Positions 55,974 to 64,000 of a stretch of 64,000 bases of DNA are shown here, in pieces. A model generated the notes under the pieces. That model ran no database searches and was not told where the DNA came from. It worked only from the letters and a program-made list of their open reading frames with translations. Both the position numbers and the translations under genes were made by a program. The DNA is from Eudorina sp. 2006-703-Eu-15 (Eukaryota; Chlorophyta; Chlorophyceae; Chlamydomonadales; Volvocaceae), in NCBI GenBank assembly GCA_003117195.1, contig BDSI01000075.1:62001-126000 (forward strand), in the 5' to 3' direction. Numbering within the stretch: position 1 is the first letter of the stretch; each line of letters opens with the position of its first letter.

Positions 55974-56155
55974 TTCCGACCACTGGCATCGACGTTTGAA
56001 CTACCAAACTAACGACATGGGTTCCGACCACTGGCATCGACGTGTGAACTACCAAACTAACGACATGGGTTCCGACCACTGGCATCGACGTGTGAACTAC
56101 CAAACTAACGACATGGGTTCCGACCACTGGCATCGACGTGTGAACTACCAAACTA
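55974..56155 (+). repeat. 48-bp minisatellite open in both strands
   Basis: Four copies start at 55974, 56022, 56070 and 56118; the last ends at about 56155. The unit is 48 bases, a multiple of three. The plus strand reads a 16-residue repeat (VNYQTNDMGSDHWHRR), and the minus strand also stays open with a Val/His/Ser-rich repeat. No start codon context, intron border or codon pattern makes either frame a convincing gene. Confidence 0.93.
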
Positions 56156-56445
56156 AAAGGCTAAAGATGTTGTCGAAATCACAGCCATCGGATTTTTCCT
56201 GACGGCGGTTGGTCGCTGGTGTCGGCAGGTCAGTATGGGGCCCAGGCAGGGAGGTAGGGCGGCTTCCAGCGCCTACCTTCACTAAATGGTAAATGCACGC
56301 TCCCACAACCGGGTGCACACTCGTGACAGTGTTGCTAATACATGCCGTGCATACAACATACATTGAATTCATCCTGCTTTTCAGACTTGCAAGGCGGACA
56401 GCTCTGACAAGCAACGCCGTGTTCCGGACTTCACTTCCTGTCAAC

Positions 56446-56975
56446 ATGGGCACCAAAGATTCAGTGTATGTAATGAACCTCGGATGCTACTGAGTCACTG
56501 CGGAGGCTATGGCACTTGTAATAACGCAAAAACTGTCCGAACTTTCAAACTGTATGTGGCCCGCAGGCCGTTTCCTCTGTTCTGGTTCCATGCCGTTAAT
56601 CGCGGCGAGAGTGTTCCAATTTATTTTACCAGTACCTACGGTGCAAGTGAGCCGGTCAGTGTCCTCCCGGGTCTAGGGGTGACCTATTCAGAGGACAACA
56701 AGATTATGTCGGTTACAGTTGCAGATGCATCAATAAGCATGAATTATCACTTTTGGAACACCTTTTACGACGTCGACAACAAGCCGGCCTGGACGCTGAC
56801 GCGGACGTACGACACGGATACAGACCAGCTCACTCTGACCTTCAAGCCGCATCCAGGTCTGGGTACGCAGATGCGACCGACGGCTGACGAGAGGATTTTT
56901 GTCTTGGTCGGTGAGGGAGACGTCTGGGAGGGAGTCGTTGTGAAGGCAGCACGACAGAGCATTGCACGGCGGTAG
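56446..56975 (+). CDS. Hypothetical protein, two exons, ~142 aa
   Basis: Exons 56446-56465 and 56567-56975 join with a GTATGT donor and a CCGCAG acceptor in matching phase. The product starts MGTKDSVPFPLFWFHAVNRG and ends KAARQSIARR. It is rich in Thr, Tyr, Phe and Trp, with alternating polar and hydrophobic residues, and looks beta-rich (for example AWTLTRTYDTDTDQLTLTFK). It has no Cys, no signal peptide and no membrane segment. I do not recognise the family. A TGTAA at 57087 follows the stop codon by about 110 bases, which supports a real transcript end. GC is lower than in the neighbouring large genes. An extra upstream exon is possible. It precedes the secreted-protein gene on the same strand. 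Confidence 0.55.
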
Positions 56976-58739
56976 CGTATACGGCATGTGTACGGCCTCG
57001 ACGCATATTGTGGGGATATTGTGCGCCCTTTGACGGATGACCGTTGTGGGGGAACACATGTTTATAGCCGTAAGGCCTGTACAACATGTAACAACCAACC
57101 AACCATTGTGGGGATAAAGGCGGACGGAGACGGAAACCAAAATTCCACATTGCGGCATCATGCCTGTAACTGCCGACAGAACCGACAGAAACGTGTTCGT
57201 CCAGTTTCTGTTCCTGACAGTTCCTGATTGTTGCGAAACACGGGATGTGTCAGGGTGCCTTCGGGCGAGGTCAACACGATGGCGCAACACTCCTGCGCCA
57301 GAATTAAAACGTATGGCCTTTGACGATGGAAAATGATTGGCTGGGTCGCTTTGTGCTGAATGTTTGTCCCTTGTCGCGCGTGGGAGGGAGGGTTCTCGGC
57401 GGCGTGTAATACCGTAACAGCGCCATGGCTCTGTTACGACACAATGCGTGATCGGCGTATCGTGTACGGGTCGGCGGTACTACCTCCTGATCGACATGTG
57501 ACCTGCCGTACCGCGCTGCAAAGGCATGCTCGAGATGGGGATTTGGCTGTTCTGCCTCCTGAGATGTACTCCTACCTGTGGGCCGTACTGCTCCTGCCGG
57601 GGTGCTCTCCCGGGAACTGAGACGCCGGGGGCCGAGATGCTGTACCGCCGGCCGCCAGAGCCGCCATACTGCCACCCGCCAGGGCCACCAGTGGCTGTGG
57701 CCCGTGTCTGGCACGCGCTGTGTCAAGCACGTCCTGTGTCGTGATGGCTCGGCACCTGCCGAGCCATGGCGCGCCTGGCAAGCGAAGGATTCCGGGGCGC
57801 ATGGGGGCCTAGCGCAATGTAACCATGACTTCGGACTCGGGTCCTTGCGGATGTGCCCTTTCCGAATTTTGGTGCGGTTGCCGCAGGTTGCCGCTCGGCA
57901 CCCGTTTGCAGTTGTAAGAATCAGTTTGCAGCACACCCCAACGGGTCATCAGCGACAGCCGAAGCCGCCTTCACAGCCCACACCCCGACGGGACGACAAC
58001 GCCACCGAGGCCGCACAGCGACAAGCACCGCAAGCGCACAAAAGAGAAAGCACGGGCCTTCTAACCGTTGCCGTTGATTAAACCCTTACGCTGGGACCTT
58101 TCGGCTGCATGAGTGCGTATTTACCAGGTACGGGGCTGCGCAGCCCACGCAGCCGCACCCTGCCCACACACGCAGCACACACAAACACCCTCCCTGGTTG
58201 CCTGTTACACACCCTCTGGGAGCTCGGCCGTGCTACCGCGCCTTGGGCTACGAATGGGGGCACCGCGCGACGGCCGGTGCATATGTCTGCTTGTGGAACG
58301 AAGACAGGACCGGCGTCTTCAGGTCAGGCTTGCGTCTCGGGACGACGTGTCTGATTGCGCTTGCCGAGATTTGCCCCCATACTGCGGTGTACGGTTACCT
58401 CGTGGCGTGATCTCGCCTGAGTTGCGCTCCGTTGAGCACGAGGACACTCCGCATAAGAGGGCCGGCGCGCGGTAGCAGCCGCGCACGGATCGGTTCCGGG
58501 ATCGCTAGTTAACCGTCACGTCGTGGGTTGGTTAGTTCGTTGTAACGGAACTGTCCGAATTTGATAAGCTCAGGGACGAGTCGCGCAGCACCATCAACGT
58601 CATCGAAAGAATAATACGAATGATTCCTGCGCAAAGGCTGCGGCAGTCTCGTCCTCCGGTGCGGACAAGCAGACGGTTGAAGCCGAGAGCACTGTCTTGA
58701 ATTTAGCGAAAGGGCGAAGGACGTTGCAGCGGCGACCAT
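56976..58739. other. Intergenic stretch upstream of the secreted-protein gene
   Basis: About 1.8 kb with no supported gene. The left end holds the 3' region of the small orphan. An open frame at 58198-58410 has a fairly protein-like composition (for example AGAYVCLWNEDRTGVFRSG) but no clear start, splice partner or family. The right end, about 58500-58739, is lower in GC and should contain the promoter of the next gene. Confidence 0.4.
57087..57091 (+). terminator. TGTAA poly(A) signal of the small orphan gene
   Basis: TGTAA lies about 110 bases after the stop codon at 56973-56975, with another copy near 57164. It supports the orphan as a transcribed gene but is only a five-base motif. Confidence 0.45.
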
Positions 58740-61700
58740 ATGCACAGGATAACGGTCCTGTCGGCGCTGACCTTGGTGGTGTGTGCTCACGCTGCGTTTG
58801 CAGGTAAGCGCTGGTTTCGGTCTTTGTAAAATTTCTTGTATTTGAACCGCTCGCAGACGATTCTCCAACCCATAGCGTAAAATTAAATTGGGTTCGACTC
58901 AGTAATTCGGCATCTCAGAACGGGACTTACCTCCCGCGGGCTACCCACAGGCTGCCCTCAGCTGCCCTCTTGCCTTCCTCCCCCTCCCCCTCCCCCTCAT
59001 CCTTGGCCCCGCACTCGCAACCACCCGCAGAAGCACCCCAGAAGCCTGGGGCCCCGGACAGCAGCCTTGGGTCGGCGGGTGGGCTCGGGGAACCCGTCTC
59101 AGGTGCGGTTGGTGGGGGAGGGGCCGGCGGGAGGGAGGTCCCAAACCAGCCTCGCATCTGACCCCCGTCTTCCTGTCTCGCGGCTCGTTTTCCTCGTAAC
59201 ACACACACACACACACATGCACAGACATGCTGGACGAATGGCAGCCGCCATGCCACCAGCCGCGCCTTGCCGTGTCGTACCTGTGCACTCCCTGATATGA
59301 TGCCCCCTCTGCGCAAACCCCACCCGCACCCCCACCCGCACCCGCACCCCCACCCGCACCCGCACCCGCACCCGCACCCCCACCCGCACCCCCCCCCCAC
59401 CCGCACCCGCACCCCACCCCCACCCGCACCCCACCCCCACCCCCACCCCACCCCCACCCCCACCCCCACCCCCACCCCCACCCCCACCCCCACCCCACCC
59501 CCACCCCCACCCCCACCCCCACCCCACCCCCACCCCCACCCCCACCCCCACCCCACCCCCCCCCACCCCCACCCCACCCCCACCCCCACCCCACCCCCAC
59601 CCCCACCCCACCCCCACCCCCACCCCCACCCCCACCCCACCCCCACCCCCACCCGCACCCCCACCCCCACCCCCACCCCACCCCCACCCCCACCCCCACC
59701 CCCACCCCCACCCCACCCCCACCCCACCCCCACCCGCACCCCCACCGCCACCCCCACCCCCACCCCACCCGCACCCCCACCCCCACCCCCACCCGCACCC
59801 CCACCCCCACCGGGCCAGAGTGGTACCTGTCCCTCAAGACCAATGTAAGGGGGCTCGACTACTACTGCGGCCTGGTGCCGGCGACGGAGGCCGCGGGCGG
59901 CTACGGCCTCGCGATCTCCTGTGTCAACCGCAGCCCACAGTACGACACCCTGTTCGCGCTGCTGCTGCCGGAGGACGGCGGCGGCACCGGCACCGGCACC
60001 GGCCGCAGCGGGTTGGCGGATGCGTCGTCACCGGTTGTCGTACCCAGTGGTCAGCCTGTACGACTCCTAGCACGCGCCGCGGGGCTCTGCAACACGCCGC
60101 CGGTGGCGCCGCCGCCAGCGGCCCCGCCTCCTTCGGCGCCGACGCCGGGGCCCGCAGGGATCCTCGGTTTCATGCCGGCGGCGGGGTCAGATGGGCTGAC
60201 GTCAGCGGCGGAGCTTGAGATGCCAGCGGGGGAGCCAGCGGAGCCAGTGGCGGCGTCGTACGGCAGGTGCCGAGAGTCGTGGATGCTAAGGGCGGCAACG
60301 GTGCTTTACTCATGGCTGAACACTTGGCGCTGCGGAGCCTCAAGGGCCCTATGTCCCGTACAGCATTCCATGGCGGACTGCAGATGCGACGGCGGCGACG
60401 GCGGCGGCGGCGGCGGCGGCGACCGGGGATGCGGCGCCGGAGCGGCTTGGTTTTGTGGCTGGCTGCGTCGGGGATGTTGCAGAAGGCGCGTTGCCGGGGG
60501 CTGTAGCGGCGGTGGGAGCGGTGACGTCGCCGTCGCCGCCGCGAACTTCGCCGACGTGCCGCCGCGCGCCGTCATCTGCGCGCTCGGGCAGCCCTCGACA
60601 CTGTCGTACAAGATCTTCAAGTCGGATCTCAAGGACGGCGAGTCGGTCGATCTGAACAAGGAGTGGATCTACCTCGTGGAGGGGGACAAGTACTGCACAC
60701 TGGCGGGCAAGTGCCGTACAACCATGCACCGTCCCCGTGCGTCATGAATGCGTGCCGGGTCCCCCCCCTTCCCGCATGACGTCACCGCACTTACTCCATA
60801 CTCGTTCGCACCCTGCGACCCACAGCGCCTGCCACGCGTCTTCACCCGCCCTGAACATTCGTCGCCCCTGGTCAACCATTGGCAGCGTAACGCGGGCCTG
60901 TCGCTTGCCGGTCCAGGTTCCCGCCTCGCCGCTTCTAGCTTACACGGTATCAGCTCGCCGTTCTCCCCACTTCCGCCACCCGTGCGCCAAGGGGATGTAC
61001 CCGCGTCGACTGTCGAGCTCCATCCAAATATGTTCCCTCCAGCTGTGCCCTAACTACCCTGCCCTGCCCCACCCGGCCCCACCCGACCCCCGCAGACGTG
61101 TCCGGGCTGCGTTCCGCCATCTCTTGCCACCTGGACACCCCCGGCTGGTCAGCCTACAAGTTCCAGCTGCAGACCCTGTCGTACCCCCGCTCGCAGCTGG
61201 TGTCGTTGCTGACGGACACCCCCTGCGGCGTACGACAGCCCAGCCTGCCCGGTCCCCACGACGTGGAGTGCCTGCCCGGGCAGCAGGCGGGGAGGGCGCC
61301 GGAGGTGGAGGTGGTGCTGCAGACCCCTGGGTCAGCGCTGGCGGCGGGGGTGGTCGTGGGTGAGTGCCGGGGCTTACACCGTGGAACTAGGGGAGGAGGG
61401 GGCGGTGTGGGGTGTATCGACCTCAGGTGTTGGTCACCAACGGCGTTGGGAGCCCCGGGTACGGGTCCCCCGGGTCAGGGTCAGGGCGCTGGCAGATGGC
61501 AGATGGCGGGGCGGGGGTCCTCCCGGGCTGCTGCGGTAAACTGGTAATCCACGATGGGTGACCGACACCCTGCAGTACCCTCCGAACCAGACCTCCCCGC
61601 CGTGCCTTCCATCCAACCCACCTTCACTCTACCGCCCCAGTCGCCAACCGCGCCGCCGCGTCCCCGCGGGCGCCCTCACAACCCTCCACCGTCTGCCCAT

Positions 61701-63085
61701 CGACCTTCAGGGCCCCTGCCTCGCCTCCCTCTGTTGCCTCCCCTGAAGGCGTCTCCACCTTCCCCGCGGGCTTGCTGGGCACCGAGCAGCAGCGCTGCTG
61801 CGCCCACGCGGGCTCCCCGCACATCATCCTGTGCGAGCCGCCGCCGGCCGGGGGGGCGGTGAGCAACGACTGCTGGTTCAAGCTGTTGGACGTCAAGATC
61901 GATCCAGGAGTACGGAAGGATCCACCGCCGGAGGATGCACGGCTGGATCCAGGGCAGAGCTCAACGCAGGACCCAAAACAACCGCGGGAGCAGGAGGAAG
62001 GGGGGGAGGAGGATCGGAAGCAGGAGGAGCAGCAACGGGAGCAGCAACTCGGAGGGGTTACGGACGCGATGGCGGCGGCGGCGGCGGCCAGTGGGGCGCA
62101 GCGCGGGCAGGTGGCGGCTGGCGCGGCCGACCCGCGGGTCACTGAGATTGATGGGGACGGCGGCGGTGCCAATCACAGGGGCGGCTTCGGCGGCTTCCTG
62201 CTGTCCTTCTTGCGCGCGATGGCGGCCGAGATGTCTCCCGCCGGTCTGGATCCAGACCTTGGATCTCAACCAGACCAAGACCCAGATCCAGATCCGGATC
62301 CAGATGCGGAACCCTGGCCCGCCGCCTGGGGTTCGGCTTTTAGTGGCCAGCACACAGACGCACACAGTCGGTCCCAGAGCCCCGGGGCTCGGCAGCGCTT
62401 CCCGCTGCTGCCCTGGATCGAGTTGGAGCCGCTGTCAGCAGCGGAGGCGGAGGCCGGGGCGGCAATGCGGCGGCGGCTGCTGCAGCAGGCGGCGGCACCC
62501 GGGGCCGGGTCAGGCCACCACGGGGCGCAGGGCCAGGAGCAGGGCTTCCTGGTGCAGAGCCGCGCCGCCCGGGATCCGGATCCGGATCCGGATCCTGACA
62601 GTCGTCCAGATCCTGAGCCGCAGCTGCGGCCGCTCGAGGGCACCGCGCTCCCAACCTCACAGAGCGCCGGTGCCGCTGACGGTGACGGCGGCGGTGCCGG
62701 TGCCGGTGGCGGCGGCGGCGGTGGCGCGGGCACCGCCTCTGGGGATCTCGCGGCCGCGGCAGCAGCAGCAGCAGCAGCAGCAGCGGCGGAGCCGGCGGAA
62801 CCGGCGCTGCGGGAGGCGCGCCCCGCCGGTGCCTGGCACTGGGCCTGGGTGTGGGCGGGGTACGCCAGGGTACCTCGCGCCGGGGGCGCTGGTGCGCGGG
62901 TCGGCGCCGCCGCGCCGCTGGGGAACGGGTCGTTGGTGATGCTGCAGAGCGCCTCGTACGGCAGGTACTGCTCCGTGAGCCTGGACGGGACGCTGCTGTG
63001 TATCAGCGCGCAGGCGTCCAACGCCTCCCGGAACCTGTTCACGCTGCTGATGCCGCCCCGGGCCCCGGGACCGGGCCGCCCGTGA
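58740..63085 (+). CDS. Secreted Cys-patterned modular protein, ~886 aa
   Basis: Four exons: 58740-58803, 59819-60706, 61096-61359 and 61641-63085, joined in phase. Exon 1 is exactly a signal peptide (MHRITVLSALTLVVCAHAAFA). Short modules with paired Cys and a Phe/Leu end recur: DYYCGLVPATEAAGG..ISCVN..FALLL (exon 2), DKYCTLAD..AISCHL..FQLQTL (exon 2/3), QRCCAHAG..HIILCE..FKLLDV (exon 4) and GRYCSVSLDGTLLCIS..FTLLM (C-terminus). They look like one repeated beta-unit, perhaps beta-trefoil-like. Linkers are Gly/Ala-rich or made of Asp-Pro repeats. Intron 2 appears to use a GC donor (GCAAGT). The Gly/Cys-rich part of exon 2 around 60260-60520 may hide an intron. Likely secreted to the cell wall, matrix or endomembranes. 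I do not recognise a named family. Confidence 0.7.
59317..59812 (+). repeat. CCCCAC/CCCGCAC satellite in intron 1
   Basis: About 500 bases consist almost only of CCCCAC hexamers, CCCCCAC-type variants and, at both ends, CCGCAC variants. The block ends six bases before the acceptor AG at 59817-59818 and so acts as an extreme polypyrimidine tract. The minus strand is G-rich and could form G-quadruplexes. It is not the algal telomere repeat TTTTAGGG. Confidence 0.95.
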
Positions 63086-64000
63086 CCCACGGAGAGACAC
63101 CCGGTCGGCCGCAGAAACGCGCGTGGTGGTGGTGGTGGGGTATGGATTGGGGAACCCCGGTGGTGGTGGGGGGGTCGATGACGGGACGGGTGTAGCGGCG
63201 GATGGCATCGATCGGGTTTCGGAGCGGGCAGCAGGGAGAAAGGTCGGGATGGGCTAGGCCGAGGGACAGCCGGGGGTGGGGTTGGCGGGTAGGTGGAGTG
63301 GTGGGCCTGAATGGGCTGCGCCGATCCACTGCCAGGGCCGAAGACCGGGGGGATGCGCACACGGTGACGCAATCGGGCACCACTCAACGGGCCGAGTTGG
63401 AAGGGGTGAGTAGGGGTGAGTAGGGGTGAGTAGGGGGTGGGAAGGAAGCACCTGGAGCAGAGGGGCGTCCTGAGCAAGGGACGGGGTGGGGAAGAGGTGG
63501 CCGGGTGGGGGGTGACGGCCGAGAAGGATCGTCAGGCGGCGGCGGCGTTGGCGGTGGGAGGCGGGACCGGCTGCTGGACGGAACGACAAGGGAAGATGGG
63601 GGACAGGCACGGACCGGGACGACATGTGCCATGTGACCACTGTTGGAAGAGGAGGGTCGCCCCACAACACACCAGCCCAGCCCTGTCCAGCGGCTGTGGA
63701 TCTCGTCGAGTGCTTGGGGGGGGGGCCGGGGGGTAAATTGAAAAAAGAAATAAACCCAAAGAACGAACCCGGGCACACCCAACATAACTCAGTATACTTA
63801 CGGGGTGCGGTACCTGCACAGCAAAGGAAACACAGCGACCGGGCGCGGGCGCGTGGCGGCGCGGCCGCGCTGCCGCCGGTGCAGCAGCAAGCTAAATGCG
63901 AACCCGACCCAACCCGAAAAGGACAGATACTTTACCGACCTGTGGTGGTAGACGGAGTAGCCGCGCCGCGAGCGATGTCCGAGGTCAAGGCGATGCAGGG
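63086..64000. other. 3' region of the secreted-protein gene and window edge
   Basis: The first part should be the 3' untranslated region of the secreted-protein gene. It contains short GGGTGAGTAG repeats at about 63404-63437 and a G-run near 63716. I see no TGTAA before the window end and no further exon. The last 150 bases may belong to another gene. Confidence 0.4.

Larger units (their letters stand above)
53719..56445. other. Repeat-rich intergenic stretch
   Basis: No exon is supported in this 2.7 kb. It should include the ribonucleotide reductase 3' untranslated region. It contains a 29-bp-spaced duplication of a GTAC near-palindrome (54844-54895), a 24-bp duplication (about 55131-55180), a TCG microsatellite (55291-55332) and a 48-bp minisatellite (55974-56155). 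GC content falls after about 55560 towards the next gene. Confidence 0.45.

Noticed and set aside
59317..59812. The CCCCAC block as an internal telomere
   Set aside because: The repeat differs from the TTTTAGGG telomere repeat of these algae and lies between two exons of one gene.
58927..59843. Long minus-strand Gly/Val/Trp-rich frames and a plus-strand His-Pro repeat frame over the CCCCAC block
   Set aside because: These are translations of a simple repeat lying in an intron. No start context or flanking exon supports them.

Overview
The window is nuclear DNA from a green alga of the Chlamydomonadales, most likely a volvocine relative of Chlamydomonas. It is GC-rich. Its genes are split by short introns with GT..AG borders, often GTGAGT or GTGGGT donors and C-rich acceptors. 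Proteins carry long Ala, Gly, Pro and Gln tracts, and TGTAA poly(A) signals of the algal type lie downstream of several genes. A carotenoid desaturase places it in the plastid-bearing green lineage. Gene models were built by hand: exons were joined only where reading phase, splice borders and protein sense agreed.

Layout. 1143-2763 (-) is a tRNA adenosine deaminase (TAD2 type) in seven exons. It stands head to head with phytoene desaturase (PDS) at 2973-7450 (+). 10866-14168 (+) is a coiled-coil, low-complexity protein of about 420 aa that may be ZBBX-like. 16527-17978 (-) is the core 2 subunit of mitochondrial complex III (QCR2). It is divergent from a 144-aa coiled-coil protein at 18759-20691 (+). 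25181-35812 (-) is one giant gene for a disordered, coiled-coil-bearing protein of about 3,149 aa. It is divergent from a class 3 lipase-like gene at 36224-40159 (+) whose catalytic serine is replaced by lysine. 45246-48573 (-) is a coiled-coil/EF-hand protein, divergent from the small subunit of class Ia ribonucleotide reductase at 49008-53718 (+). 56446-56975 (+) is a two-exon orphan. 58740-63085 (+) is a secreted Cys-patterned modular protein of about 886 aa, whose first intron carries a roughly 500-bp CCCCAC satellite.

Together the genes are housekeeping functions (tRNA wobble editing, carotenoid synthesis, respiration, dNTP synthesis) interleaved with poorly known coiled-coil, pseudo-enzyme and secreted proteins. 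Four consecutive divergent pairs share gaps of 209 to 780 bp, so shared promoters are likely. Gene-poor stretches (7451-10865, 14169-16526, 20692-25180, 40160-45245, 53719-56445) hold minisatellites and microsatellites but no gene I can support. I see no transposon, tRNA, rRNA or CRISPR array.
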